64,000 nucleotides of DNA from Cephalothrix simula (GCA_035591015.1 JAXIUW010206952.1:1-64000); one strand, 5' to 3'; shown: positions 17,400 through 26,807, counted from the first letter of the stretch. Made by a program: numbers and translations. Notes: generated from the sequence alone by a model not told the origin.

Positions 17400-18122
17400 T
17401 TAAAAATTCTTTGTGATGCTAACGCAGTTACCCTTGCCTCTAAAAGTTAACTCGTCAGTAATTGAATTGATTATTGATAATCCACGGTACGAATTGCCAG
17501 TAGAAACTTGGCTAATCTTTTTCAACACCGTTTCATGTTCAAAACCACAGCCATCATCGGTTATTGTCCATGTAAAGCCTGTAGCGGTTGAGAGCATAGC
17601 AATGCTGATACGGCGCAATCTGAAGCGTGGCTCATTAGATAATCCGTTTACAAATTGAAACCAGTCTACACTGGCATCTTCTAATACATTAGCTTTCAGG
17701 CGTGACGATATTTCTAAGTTGCCATGCTCTAGCGCATTGGCTAGAGCCTCGGATAAGGCCAGTGTTACATCGTAGGCCTTGTTGTCGTCAAGCCCTTTAC
17801 GGCGACACATCGCCCCCATTTCCCATGCTAGCGGAAAGATAACTCCAAGCTCATTTTCTATGCTTAATTGAAAATGTTGACACTTATCAAGCATTTTCCA
17901 TATTTCACTGCCAACAATCTGGTCTTGTTTAAGATTATCTTCAGAGCCATGCGTGATGGCATTAATTTTGGTGGTCTTAAAATAAAACTTGCCATCTTTT
18001 TTCAAAGGCAAAAGCTCAATTATTGCCTGCGGAACACTAGCTACAGCCGCTTGGGCTATGGCTGGCATTTTTTCAAAAATTTGCTCGTTAGCAACGGCTC
18101 TGATTGTTTGTCCTCTATACAT
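17400..18122 (-). CDS. RsbW-like ATPase (anti-sigma factor/serine kinase family)
   Basis: A 240-residue protein starting at ATG 18122, which is preceded by AGGAAGGGG; a longer frame to 18158 lacks a binding site. The first 80 residues are of unknown type. The C-terminal part is a GHKL ATPase: N-box SEALANALEHGN, G1 DDGCGFEHE and G2 GNSYRGLSIINSI. This resembles RsbW/SpoIIAB kinases that switch partner proteins. No anti-anti-sigma or sigma gene is adjacent, so the partner is unknown. An attenuator-like hairpin lies in its leader. Confidence 0.75.
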   Translation of the reverse strand: MYRGQTIRAVANEQIFEKMPAIAQAAVASVPQAIIELLPLKKDGKFYFKTTKINAITHGSEDNLKQDQIVGSEIWKMLDKCQHFQLSIENELGVIFPLAWEMGAMCRRKGLDDNKAYDVTLALSEALANALEHGNLEISSRLKANVLEDASVDWFQFVNGLSNEPRFRLRRISIAMLSTATGFTWTITDDGCGFEHETVLKKISQVSTGNSYRGLSIINSITDELTFRGKGNCVSITKNF

Positions 18123-18180
18123 TTTCCCCTTCCTCTCTACTTTATAAACCCTAGGCATTGCACCGCGGGTTGTGGTAAAT

Positions 18181-18230
18181 AATAACGACCTGTCAATTCA
18201 GAAAAAACCCTAGTAAACTAGGCCGTTATT
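18181..18230 (-). promoter_or_regulatory. Terminator-like hairpin with competing stem in an mRNA leader
   Basis: On the minus strand a hairpin with 6-bp arms (CCTAGT/ACTAGG, 18209-18222) is followed by G and six T (18202-18207), the form of an intrinsic terminator. Around it, AATAACG (18181-18187) and CGTTATT (18224-18230) can pair to enclose the whole element. It lies about 60-110 bases upstream of the ATPase gene, so transcripts of that gene must pass it. A TTGTAA/CTATAA-type promoter is possible just upstream. Confidence 0.45.
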
Positions 18231-18362
18231 ACTGTTCTCTGCCTTCCTCAAAATATTAAAATTTTGTTATAGTGTATGATACGGTAGCAGTTACAAATAG
18301 TTTCGTTGTCAATAAAAATACAACTTTAATCTATAATTTAAGCAGTTTAACTTGGTGAGAGT

Positions 18363-20039
18363 GTGCTAACTCGCTTGTACATTCAGAATTTTGCAACAAT
18401 AAAGAGCCTTGAGGTTTCTTTTGGTGCTGGTTTTAGCGTATTGACGGGTGAGACCGGGGCTGGCAAGTCTATAATGATTGAAGCCTTGCAATTTGTGCTG
18501 GGCTATCCTAGTCAGAAAGCGCTTTATGGTTCAGACAGCAATGTCCGAGTAGAGGCCAGTTTTATTGGTTATGGTCAAGATGTTAGTGCCTTGCTTGATG
18601 CGGTGGGCATAGAGGCAGAAGCAGAGTTGGTACTCAGGCGCAATCTGTCAACGGGTAGTAGTCGGTCTTTCATCAATGGCAGTCAAATTAGCCGAGCGCA
18701 GCTATTGCCCATAGCAATGGCCTTGATCAATATTCATGGTCAGCATCATAATCAGCAGCTGTTAGATAAAGAAAGACACATTGACTTTTTAGATGGCTAC
18801 AAGCAGCTATTATCTTTGCGTGATGATGTGGGCAGCCTCTTTCAGAGTTATAAAAACTGCAAAAAAGAGCTTGAGCAACTATATGCGAACCAAGACAGCA
18901 TTGCCCAGCGCCGTCTTGAGCTACAAGGCTGGCAGTCTGACATAGAAGCTCTGCAACTGGAATCTGGAGAGATTGAAGAACTCCGCAATGCAATTAATCA
19001 AGCAGCCAACTCTGAGCATCTCACCGCCAGCTTAGATCTAGTCAGCGATGAGCTGGTAAATAACGATATGGCAGTAATCTCACGCCTTGAGAATTTACGC
19101 AGGGCGTTAGAGCAAAACTCATCCATTGCCGAAAACCTAAAGGCGTGGGCAGAAAATCTGTCAGATATTATCTATCAGCTAGATGATATTAGCCGTGAAG
19201 CCTCTAGCTATCGCCAAAAGATCGATTTTAGCCCGCAAATGCTTAATGATATGCAACAAAGGCTGGCTGAAATTGAAAAGATGGCACGCAAACTTGGCCT
19301 TAGTGAAGCCGAAATTCTGCCACATTTAGCGGTAATTAAGCAAGAACAACAAAGCCTATCTAACGTAGACGAACAGATTAAAAAACTTGAGGTTGAACTA
19401 GAACGCCTGCAAAAAGCCTTGCAGCAGAGCACTCAGCAGCTATCTGAACAACGTTTGCAGTCTGCACAAAACCTAGAAAAGCAACTGGTAGAGCAATTAA
19501 AGCAACTAGGCATGAAAGATGCTCAGTTTGAGGTTCGGTTCAATGCTTTGGGTGGCGATAACGCTAAGGCAACGTATTACGGCCCCAAAGGCAAAGAGAA
19601 GGCCGAGTTTTACATTAGCACCAACAAAGGCAAGCCCCCACTGGCCTTGGCTAAAATAGCCTCTGGAGGCGAGCTATCACGGATTATGCTGGCACTCAAA
19701 ACTGTGCTGGCCGAGATAGAGCCAGTCGGCACGCTGGTCTTTGATGAGGTTGACAGCGGTATTAGTGGTGCCACAGCCGAACAGGTTGGCGATAAAATGA
19801 GAGAGCTTGGGCATAGTTATCAGGTGCTGTGCATTACGCATTTGCCGCAAATAGCTGCGCTAGCGAACAGCCATTTTTGCATTGTCAAAGATACTAATGC
19901 TGATGAAAGTGCCACCAAAATCATTCCTCTTGATGACCAGCAACGTGTTGAAGAGATTGCCCGTTTATTAAGCGGCGTAGAAATTGGCGAACATTCTTTG
20001 GCTTCGGCACGAGAAATGCTTTCTCGTAATCAGCACTAA
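18363..20039 (+). CDS. recN: DNA repair protein RecN
   Basis: A 558-residue SMC-like ATPase for double-strand break repair. Walker A is GETGAGKS (near residue 31). A central coiled coil of about 300 residues follows. The signature ASGGELSRIMLALK and Walker B TLVFDEVDSGIS are in the C-terminal part. GTG start with GGTGAG upstream. The flagellar genes follow in the same direction after 22 bases. Confidence 0.97.
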   Translation: MLTRLYIQNFATIKSLEVSFGAGFSVLTGETGAGKSIMIEALQFVLGYPSQKALYGSDSNVRVEASFIGYGQDVSALLDAVGIEAEAELVLRRNLSTGSSRSFINGSQISRAQLLPIAMALINIHGQHHNQQLLDKERHIDFLDGYKQLLSLRDDVGSLFQSYKNCKKELEQLYANQDSIAQRRLELQGWQSDIEALQLESGEIEELRNAINQAANSEHLTASLDLVSDELVNNDMAVISRLENLRRALEQNSSIAENLKAWAENLSDIIYQLDDISREASSYRQKIDFSPQMLNDMQQRLAEIEKMARKLGLSEAEILPHLAVIKQEQQSLSNVDEQIKKLEVELERLQKALQQSTQQLSEQRLQSAQNLEKQLVEQLKQLGMKDAQFEVRFNALGGDNAKATYYGPKGKEKAEFYISTNKGKPPLALAKIASGGELSRIMLALKTVLAEIEPVGTLVFDEVDSGISGATAEQVGDKMRELGHSYQVLCITHLPQIAALANSHFCIVKDTNADESATKIIPLDDQQRVEEIARLLSGVEIGEHSLASAREMLSRNQH

Positions 20040-20061
20040 ATTGTTGAGGTAAGGCAGGGTC

Positions 20062-20511
20062 ATGTTTAAGTTTAAGCTGCAAAAATTGCTTGAATTACGA
20101 AATAGAGAAAAAAACATTAAAGCCCGTGATTATGCAGATGCTCTACTAAAGCAGAACCAAACTCAGGCAGCGATTGTCAATAATACAGAGACGTTAAAGA
20201 ATAACGCTCAAAGAGTTGATGAGGCTTTAGAAACTATGCAAGATGTATCTATGCTGCAAGTATTAAGCGAGTATCGGCGTTGGGTTGGTGATGAAAACGC
20301 AACCTTGGCCAACAAATTGCATGACCAACAAGCAGTAACTGATTCTAAATGGCAAGCGTTATTAGAGTCTAGAAAGAAAGCTAGAATGATGGAAATTCTG
20401 CGAGACAAAAGTAAGACTCGTTACAAAGAACGCCAAGTTAAGCAAGAGGCTAAAGAGATGGATGAGGTTGCCCAACACATGGAGTACTCAAAGTTGAGGC
20501 ATGGAGCATAG
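20062..20511 (+). CDS. fliJ: Flagellar export protein FliJ
   Basis: A 149-residue, almost wholly helical coiled-coil protein. The N-terminus (FKFKLQKLLELRNREKN) is the typical FliJ opening. FliJ is the central stalk of the flagellar type III export ATPase and a chaperone escort. It is followed two bases later by motE, an order seen in several proteobacterial flagellar clusters. Confidence 0.85.
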   Translation: MFKFKLQKLLELRNREKNIKARDYADALLKQNQTQAAIVNNTETLKNNAQRVDEALETMQDVSMLQVLSEYRRWVGDENATLANKLHDQQAVTDSKWQALLESRKKARMMEILRDKSKTRYKERQVKQEAKEMDEVAQHMEYSKLRHGA

Positions 20512-20513
20512 GC

Positions 20514-21110
20514 ATGATTAGAGTTGTTTCAATATTGATAGCGTTGTTTTTAATATCATTTGGTGACGTGTACGCTATGTCTACGGTTAAAACGTGGATT
20601 AATCAGCTTAGGCCGGGAACTTTTCCAACCACAGTCCCAGAGTCCACAATTGGAGCTGAACAATCTGCCGCAAACGGCTTTCAAAGCACTATGCCGGCTA
20701 GAGCGACTACTCCAGAGCTAACTGAATCGGAACAACAAATACTGTTTTCGTTAAGTAAGCGTAAGCGTGAGCTTGACCAGCGTGATGCTGCGCTTGGTCA
20801 GCGTGAAGAGCAATTACGTATTCTGCAAAATAATGTTCAAGGTCAAGTAAATGATCTAAAGAATTTGCAGAGCAGAATTGAAAAGAGCATGGAAGCTAAG
20901 AAAGCGCAAGATGCGGAAAATCTCAGTAAGGCGATAGAGCTGTACAATGGAATGGAGCCCCGTAAGGCGGCTTTACAAATTGAGAAGCTCGACCCGCTAG
21001 TGGCGGTTAAGATTATTACTGGTATGCAGCGACGTAAAGCCGCAGCAGTGCTAGAAGCAATACCGCCGCAACAGGCCAAAAGTATTACAGAAGCTATTGT
21101 AAGGAAGTAA
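20514..21110 (+). CDS. motE: MotE-like flagellar protein (MgtE N-terminal-like domain)
   Basis: A 198-residue protein with an N-terminal signal or anchor segment (residues 1-20), a linker, a coiled coil (residues about 75-140) and a C-terminal MgtE intracellular-domain-like part (EPRKAALQIEKLDP...AVLEAIPPQQA). In rhizobia MotE is a periplasmic chaperone of the motility protein MotC; related proteins occur beside fliJ in many genomes. The exact role here is inferred from family and position. Confidence 0.75.
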   Translation: MIRVVSILIALFLISFGDVYAMSTVKTWINQLRPGTFPTTVPESTIGAEQSAANGFQSTMPARATTPELTESEQQILFSLSKRKRELDQRDAALGQREEQLRILQNNVQGQVNDLKNLQSRIEKSMEAKKAQDAENLSKAIELYNGMEPRKAALQIEKLDPLVAVKIITGMQRRKAAAVLEAIPPQQAKSITEAIVRK

Positions 21111-21155
21111 TAGCAGGCTTTGGTCTGGGTTTAATACTATTTAGAAAGGGATTTC

Positions 21156-22460
21156 GTGAGCGATATCAGAGTTTCTCCATCAGGGGTAAGTAATGCCCGC
21201 ACTACAGGTAATAAGGCGACTCAAGAGTCAGCCAACAAGTTTACTTCATTACTAAAGATTGGCCATCCGCAAGCCGAAGATTTTTTGCATGAGGATGGAT
21301 CTAATTATGAGCGAGAAGAGCTCTATCGTCGTGAAGAAAAGCCAAGTCTACATCGGCTAGATCTTGTGCCGCCGATGGCCGAGTATAACCTCAATAACCT
21401 CAAGACTAAAACCACGCCCTTGCCGGAATTGCCCAAGTCGGAGCAAGTTCCTAATCAGCGAGTTGTAAGCCGTGCCGACCATAATCAGGTTGCTGAAACT
21501 CAAGCCACTGAGCCACGCAATAGCATGGACGCGTTAGGCAGAGCTGCCTACGAAAATTCAGGCAGCGAAGAAGCTAATGAAAATAATCAGAACAATCAAA
21601 ATGCTGCAGAGCGAGTTAATCTGAAAGCGCTGGCTAAAGAACAACTTGCTGAAGCACAAAACGATTTAGAGAAACCCAAGCAGCAATCCCATCAAGAAAT
21701 TAAAACGGGAATGCTTAAAGAGATTCCCAATGCGGCTAAGCTATCTGAAAAAAGCACCGAGGCAAATGCTCAGTCTGATGTATTCATCAATCGTGCTGAT
21801 GTGCTGGCCAAGCCTGAACAACCTGCGTCTGCGCCGTTACGTGGTGAGGCTTTAGGGTCGCTTTTATTGGGGCAGAAGGGCTTTGATATGTCTGGTGGCG
21901 ATGGTTTTAGACGACAGCGGTCTGGCTTTGCGGTAGAGAATGTGAACTCCTTAAACGCCTTGAGTGGTGAAGGAGAAGGGATTAGCGGCTCACGAGCCTC
22001 AGAATTGGTTGGGATTAAGCCTCAGAAAAAGATTTTATCAAGCATGATTGACAAGATAGTCAAACAGTCACGCTGGGTAGTCAGAAATAATCACGCCGAA
22101 GCGACTTTTCGTATTCAGCAAGAGCAGCTTGGTGATGTTGACATGAAGGTTTCACAGGGTGATGGCCAGATTAAAATTAAGGTGCTAGCAGCATCTCATG
22201 CTGCGGCGAGGCTTTTAGAACAGGGAATTGAAGAGATAGTCCGCCAGCTGGCCCTTAATGACCAGCAGCATGAGTTTAATGTTGAAGTTGGCGTGCGCCA
22301 AGACGGCTCAGAACGTGATAGTAGCCAGTGGAACATGAACTCTCAGCCACATGCTGGTGCGCAACTGGGGCGAGAGCCTGAAGAAAGTTTGGCCGATACT
22401 CATTACCCAAATGATACATACCTTAAGTGGGGGAATAGGGGTCGGGGTGTTTATATTTAA
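21156..22460 (+). CDS. fliK: Flagellar hook-length control protein FliK
   Basis: A 434-residue protein. The first 300 residues are polar and poorly conserved (Gln/Asn/Glu-rich), as expected for the molecular-ruler part. The C-terminal domain (about 305-395) has the Flg_hook pattern, including an EQLGDVDMKV motif. FliK measures the hook and switches export from hook to filament proteins. GTG start with AGAAAGGG upstream. flgD and flgE follow, which supports the call. Confidence 0.85.
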   Translation: MSDIRVSPSGVSNARTTGNKATQESANKFTSLLKIGHPQAEDFLHEDGSNYEREELYRREEKPSLHRLDLVPPMAEYNLNNLKTKTTPLPELPKSEQVPNQRVVSRADHNQVAETQATEPRNSMDALGRAAYENSGSEEANENNQNNQNAAERVNLKALAKEQLAEAQNDLEKPKQQSHQEIKTGMLKEIPNAAKLSEKSTEANAQSDVFINRADVLAKPEQPASAPLRGEALGSLLLGQKGFDMSGGDGFRRQRSGFAVENVNSLNALSGEGEGISGSRASELVGIKPQKKILSSMIDKIVKQSRWVVRNNHAEATFRIQQEQLGDVDMKVSQGDGQIKIKVLAASHAAARLLEQGIEEIVRQLALNDQQHEFNVEVGVRQDGSERDSSQWNMNSQPHAGAQLGREPEESLADTHYPNDTYLKWGNRGRGVYI

Positions 22461-22499
22461 GTTAGCGAACCCATTCAAGTATTGGCAGGTTAAGACATC

Positions 22500-22580
22500 T
22501 TTTAGATAGTATTTAGAGAGTATTTAGAGAGCTTTAGAAACATTTAGAAACATTTAGACATTATTTAGAAAGTATTTAGA
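22500..22580 (+). promoter_or_regulatory. Eight helically phased TTTAGA boxes upstream of flgD
   Basis: TTTAGA occurs at 22501, 22512, 22523, 22533, 22543, 22553, 22564 and 22575, with spacings of 10 or 11 bases (mean about 10.6). This matches one DNA turn, so all copies face the same side of the helix. The array lies between fliK and flgD, where a flgD leader or promoter would be. It could bend DNA or bind a regulator, or be a neutral microsatellite. Confidence 0.6.
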
Positions 22581-22627
22581 GGGCATTCAGAAAAGATATT
22601 CAGTAAAGAGCATCAAAGGAAAAAATT

Positions 22628-23458
22628 ATGATTAGAAACAATACGCAAGAAAGCATTCGGCAAGCATCAACTTCACTACTTAACCATAGTAGCCGTAGCT
22701 CTGATGCTGACGCTAAGAACTTGGGCAAGCAAGACTTTTTGAACTTGCTAATGGCGCAAATAACGCATCAAGACCCGCTAGACCCAATGGATTCAGAGGG
22801 TATGGTTAATCAAATGACCTCAATGAGCTCTTTAGAACAGCTAATGACTCTTAATAAGGGCATTGACAAAATTAACGATATTCAAGGCGTTATTGCACAA
22901 TCTAATGCGTACTCATTCCTTGGTAAAGACATTACTTATAAGGGTGCCAAGCTAGATGTTTTAAGTGGCCAAAGCGGCGGCTTGAACTTTTTTGTTGACC
23001 GTGAAGCCAATCAAGTTACAGCCTTTATTAAAGATGCTCAAGGCAGTGCAGTTGATAGAATTGACCTCGGACAGCGCAAGGCTGGTTGGCATGATATACC
23101 ATGGCTACCGGTTAATGCTGCTGGCAAGGTTTTACCCGATGGTGAGTATTCTTTTTCGGTGGTAGCTAAGTCTGAGCTTGATGATGAGATTCCAACCGAA
23201 GTTTCTACCAAAGGCCGTGTGAACGGTGTTCATTTTGAAGATGGCTCACCCGTACTACAGGTAGGTAGCACAAGAGTGCCGTTGAGTACGGTTATCGGGC
23301 TGTCGGAGCAATCATCAACAACCTTTGGTAACTTAAAACCACAACCGTTAAGAACAGACTTTGCCCCAATTTCGCTTAAAGAGCGTGACAAAGGCTTTAC
23401 ACAAAACAGTCAAGCAGCTAGTGAGTTGATTGATGTAACTAATAAATCTATTGAGTAA
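22628..23458 (+). CDS. flgD: Flagellar hook capping protein FlgD
   Basis: A 276-residue protein. The N-terminus carries the family motif LGKQDFLNLLMAQITHQDPLDP (residues 34-55) followed by the hydrophobic MTSMSSLEQL segment. The central part has the FlgD Ig-like/tudor fold (DLGQRKAGWHDIPW, PDGEYSF). FlgD caps the growing hook so that FlgE subunits can be added. AAAGGA lies close before the ATG. It is six bases upstream of flgE. Confidence 0.92.
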   Translation: MIRNNTQESIRQASTSLLNHSSRSSDADAKNLGKQDFLNLLMAQITHQDPLDPMDSEGMVNQMTSMSSLEQLMTLNKGIDKINDIQGVIAQSNAYSFLGKDITYKGAKLDVLSGQSGGLNFFVDREANQVTAFIKDAQGSAVDRIDLGQRKAGWHDIPWLPVNAAGKVLPDGEYSFSVVAKSELDDEIPTEVSTKGRVNGVHFEDGSPVLQVGSTRVPLSTVIGLSEQSSTTFGNLKPQPLRTDFAPISLKERDKGFTQNSQAASELIDVTNKSIE

Positions 23459-23464
23459 AAGCAC

Positions 23465-24925
23465 ATGATAGGACTAAGAACAGGTGCCTCGGGGCTTAAA
23501 GCCTATGGCGAGGCAATGGAAGTAGTTGGTAGCAACATAGCCAATGTTAACACTGTGGGCTATAAGAATAATCGCACCAATTTTCAAGACATGCTCTCAA
23601 CTAATATTCGTGGAACGCACGATCGTATTGGTAAGGGTGTGATGATTAGCTCTGTACAGAAAGACTTTTCTACGGGCAATATGGAGTCATCTACTCAGAA
23701 TACCGATCTAGCTATTGATGGTGATGGATTTTTTACCATAAAAGATGAGTTTAATCGCATTTTTTATACCAGAGCGGGCAACTTTGAGTTTAATAAGAAA
23801 GGTGAGCTAGTTACAGTAAATGAAGAAAATATACTTGGTCGTGTTATTGATGAGACCACTAATCGTGCTTCTGGTGAACCCGAACCAATAACGGTGCTGG
23901 GCATTATGGATCCGCCTAAGGCGACCGGCGATGGTGCTAACGGTACGGGCATCAATCTCATGCTTAACCTTGATAATACAGTGCAAGCACCCGAAGTTCA
24001 GTTTGACCCAACCAATGTGGTCTCTAGCATGTATAACTATATTTCAGCGGCAACCGTTATTGATGAGCGCGGCGGCGAGCATGTGGTTAATGTTGCCTAT
24101 CGTAAGGTGCCAGACACTCCACCAACCGTTGATCCAACCACCGGCCAAACTACTCCCGGAGTAGCCAATCAATGGGAGTGGTACTTTGTGGTTAATGCCA
24201 AGGATGTTGGTGGTGAGTCTAGCCGACAAATTGCCATTGGCGGGGGCTTTTTGCAGTTTGATGAGAACGGACGCCTCTTGAGCACGACTAACGGAGCCTT
24301 TACCGCACCCGGTCCCGCCCAGATTGGACCTACCGGAGAGCTTATTCCTCCCGGACCGCCAGTATTAGTGCCCAGACCATTGGCGCAGGATTCTAAGGTT
24401 CCGCAGGTAACGGCCTTCTTTACCAATAATCCGCAGACTATAGGTATTAACTTTGGTGATGGCTATAACCCAAATGATCCCAATGATGAACGCACGGGGC
24501 TTGATGGCGTAACGGCCTTTGATTCAGAGTTTAGCATCAGCAATATTACCGCTGATGGTCAACGGCCGGGCAAGCTAGAAACCTTTGATATTAACTCATC
24601 GGGAGTAATTAACGGCATGTTTGACAACGGCACAACCAAACCGTTGTATCAGTTGACCTTGAACAGATTTATCAATAATCAAGGGCTGTTGCGTATGGGT
24701 GAGAACCGCTTTAGAGAGACGATAGACTCAGGCACGCCTATTGCGGGTGCCGGCAATGAGAAGTCGTTTGGTTCTATTCGCTCAAAAAATCTTGAGAAGT
24801 CTAACGTAGACCTTTCGCTTGAATTTGTGCGGATGATTGAAACGCAGCGTGCCTTCCAAGCTAATGCTAAGATTATTACCACTGGCGATGAGATGACCGC
24901 TGAAGTGGTTAATATGAAACGCTAA
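23465..24925 (+). CDS. flgE: Flagellar hook protein FlgE
   Basis: A 486-residue hook subunit. The N-terminal rod/hook signature is SGLKAYGEAMEVVGSNIANVNTVG. The C-terminal helix (SNVDLSLEFVRMIETQRAFQAN) is conserved, and the middle (residues about 150-400) is variable and Pro/Gly-rich, as expected for the surface domain. The gene closes the local cluster; basal-body rod and ring genes are not in this window. Confidence 0.94.
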   Translation: MIGLRTGASGLKAYGEAMEVVGSNIANVNTVGYKNNRTNFQDMLSTNIRGTHDRIGKGVMISSVQKDFSTGNMESSTQNTDLAIDGDGFFTIKDEFNRIFYTRAGNFEFNKKGELVTVNEENILGRVIDETTNRASGEPEPITVLGIMDPPKATGDGANGTGINLMLNLDNTVQAPEVQFDPTNVVSSMYNYISAATVIDERGGEHVVNVAYRKVPDTPPTVDPTTGQTTPGVANQWEWYFVVNAKDVGGESSRQIAIGGGFLQFDENGRLLSTTNGAFTAPGPAQIGPTGELIPPGPPVLVPRPLAQDSKVPQVTAFFTNNPQTIGINFGDGYNPNDPNDERTGLDGVTAFDSEFSISNITADGQRPGKLETFDINSSGVINGMFDNGTTKPLYQLTLNRFINNQGLLRMGENRFRETIDSGTPIAGAGNEKSFGSIRSKNLEKSNVDLSLEFVRMIETQRAFQANAKIITTGDEMTAEVVNMKR

Positions 24926-24934
24926 ACTCAGTAG

Positions 24935-25008
24935 CGCAACCTTCTCTGCAAGAATCTCCTCTCATGCCGGGGAGGTTGCGTGGTGGGCACTCTTAATGCG
25001 AGAGTGCC
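24935..25008 (+). terminator. Hairpins between convergent flgE and the DegT gene
   Basis: One inverted repeat has 7-bp arms (CGCAACC 24935-24941, GGTTGCG 24974-24980). A second has 8-bp arms (GGCACTCT 24986-24993, AGAGTGCC 25001-25008) and a 7-base loop. The T-tract is weak (TACTTTCC), but the place between convergent genes fits a bidirectional terminator. Confidence 0.5.
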
Positions 25009-26147
25009 TACTTTCCGAATTCAGCTATTTTATCAGCAACTAAATTGATACTTTCCGTAGCAAGACCGGGGTAAATGGGCAGTGCTAAAACCTGCTTAGC
25101 GAGTTTTTCAGCATAAGGAAAATCACCATGGCGATAATTTAAGTAACGCTCACTCTTTTGAAGATGAAAAGGGATTGGATAGTATATTTCGGTTTGAATA
25201 TGATGCTTTTCTAGCCAAGCTCTTAACTCATCACGAAAAGGCGTGGTTATCACATATTGATGCCAAGTGTGGTTAGAGCGTGGCTCAGCATAGGGTGTGG
25301 CAATATGTTTAATGTCCTGTAGTTTTTTTGTATATAGCTGGGCTATGTTTCGGCGTTCGGCTATCCAGCCATCAAGATGCGGTAGTTTATGGCGCAGTAC
25401 GGCGGCTTGGATGGCATCCATTCTAAAATTTCCACCAACCATATCATGATAATAGCGCCGGCCTGAGCCATGGCTTCTGATTTTGCGCAACTTGCTGGCT
25501 AATTCTGGATTATTAGTGGTAACCATTCCAGCATCGCCCATCGCCCCCAAATTCTTAGTCGGATAAAATGAAAAGCAGCCGATGGCACCTAATGCCCCCG
25601 TGTAGCCACTAAACTTGTCACCATCCCATTTAGAGCCAATTGACTGAGCCGCATCTTCTATAATAGGAATATCATAGGCATTGCTGATTTCTAAAAAGCT
25701 GTCCATATCAATGCTTTGGCCATAAAGATGAACCACAATAATGGCCTTGATTTTATTGATGGTCTCCGCTGAGCATTTTTTGAGGTAATCGCTAACCTTT
25801 TGGGCATCTAGCATAAATGTTCTTTCTTCAATATCAATCAGAATGCTTTGTGCGCCTAGCCTGCCAATTACGCTGCCCGTGGCATGAAAAGAAAAAGGAG
25901 TGGTGATAACGCTATGCGACTGGTCAGTGCCAATGGCCATTAAAGCCATTAGTAGAGCATCTGTACCCGATGATACCGCTATGGCATCGGTGCAACCTAA
26001 GTACTGGGCAAGGCTTTGTTCAAGCTCTTCTACTTGGTGGCCAAGAATAAATTGCCCACTTTCAATTATGCTTTCTATGGCACTCAGAATATCTCTTTTT
26101 AAGGGAAAATTTTGCGTGGATAAATCTAATATTGGTACATTGGGCAT
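25008..26147 (-). CDS. DegT/DnrJ/EryC1-family sugar aminotransferase
   Basis: A 379-residue PLP enzyme starting at ATG 26147; a TTG 15 bases upstream is less likely. The PLP-binding Lys sits in FYPTKNLGAMGDAG, and AVSSGTDALLMALMA and the IEDAAQSIGSKW segment are characteristic. These enzymes transfer an amino group to keto-sugar nucleotides for lipopolysaccharide, glycoprotein or antibiotic sugars. No nucleotide-sugar gene is adjacent, so the substrate is unknown. Flagellin glycosylation is one possibility given the neighbourhood, but this is inference. Confidence 0.85.
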   Translation of the reverse strand: MPNVPILDLSTQNFPLKRDILSAIESIIESGQFILGHQVEELEQSLAQYLGCTDAIAVSSGTDALLMALMAIGTDQSHSVITTPFSFHATGSVIGRLGAQSILIDIEERTFMLDAQKVSDYLKKCSAETINKIKAIIVVHLYGQSIDMDSFLEISNAYDIPIIEDAAQSIGSKWDGDKFSGYTGALGAIGCFSFYPTKNLGAMGDAGMVTTNNPELASKLRKIRSHGSGRRYYHDMVGGNFRMDAIQAAVLRHKLPHLDGWIAERRNIAQLYTKKLQDIKHIATPYAEPRSNHTWHQYVITTPFRDELRAWLEKHHIQTEIYYPIPFHLQKSERYLNYRHGDFPYAEKLAKQVLALPIYPGLATESINLVADKIAEFGK

Positions 26148-26254
26148 AGTCTTTTTGTACAATTTATACGGTTTATACCATTTATTCTAAATACGATTTA
26201 CCCTAAAAAATAATCGCTGAGTATATGAATTTGCTCAAGAAAGCCCTTGCGTTT

Positions 26255-26785
26255 TTAGCGAAGTAATGCCGGAGAACCCTCAATAGTTCGTTTTAGGTTT
26301 TGGGCTTCATCGGCTAGTCTTTCTCTCAAATACAGATTAATCAAAAAGCCCCAAGCATTGCCCCACCAGCCTGTGTAAGTGGTTTCTATACTTACATCAA
26401 TCCGTGTATGAGTAACTGAATCAGGAACAAGGGCAATCTGCAAAGATGCCTGAAAACCTTCGGCAACAGAGGTATATCCTACCATAGAGTATGGCCTCTG
26501 TACAGATTGAAATACGTGCATCACATAGCGTTGATTATCATGAGTAAGCAACATACGCCGACTACCATCGGCAGCAGGAGGCTCAAAGTAGTATAAGCCG
26601 CCCATCCAGCCAGCTAGGCTATCTACATTAGATATAAACGGAAAAATAACCTGCGGACTATGATTTATTGTAACGCTATAGCTGGTAGTGTAAGGGCGAG
26701 GAGACAAGACTCCGTAGGCCATATAACCAACGGTAGCAACAATAACTATGGCCAGTAGCCAAAATATTTGGATTATGCTTTTCAA
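26255..26785 (-). CDS. SRPBCC-fold (polyketide cyclase-like) protein with membrane anchor
   Basis: A 176-residue protein with an N-terminal hydrophobic segment (residues 5-25) and an SRPBCC-like domain starting with the TTSYSVTINHSPQVIFPFISNVD strand-helix. The cavity fold binds hydrophobic ligands; no catalytic residues are evident. It lies 22 bases downstream of lepA on the same strand. Confidence 0.7.
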   Translation of the reverse strand: MKSIIQIFWLLAIVIVATVGYMAYGVLSPRPYTTSYSVTINHSPQVIFPFISNVDSLAGWMGGLYYFEPPAADGSRRMLLTHDNQRYVMHVFQSVQRPYSMVGYTSVAEGFQASLQIALVPDSVTHTRIDVSIETTYTGWWGNAWGFLINLYLRERLADEAQNLKRTIEGSPALLR

Positions 26786-26807
26786 TACCTTACCCTCAAG
26801 GTCATTG

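Noticed and set aside
17868-18182. 104-codon frame on the plus strand opposite the RsbW-like gene
   Set aside because: It is antisense to a gene with clear ATPase motifs and has no features of its own.
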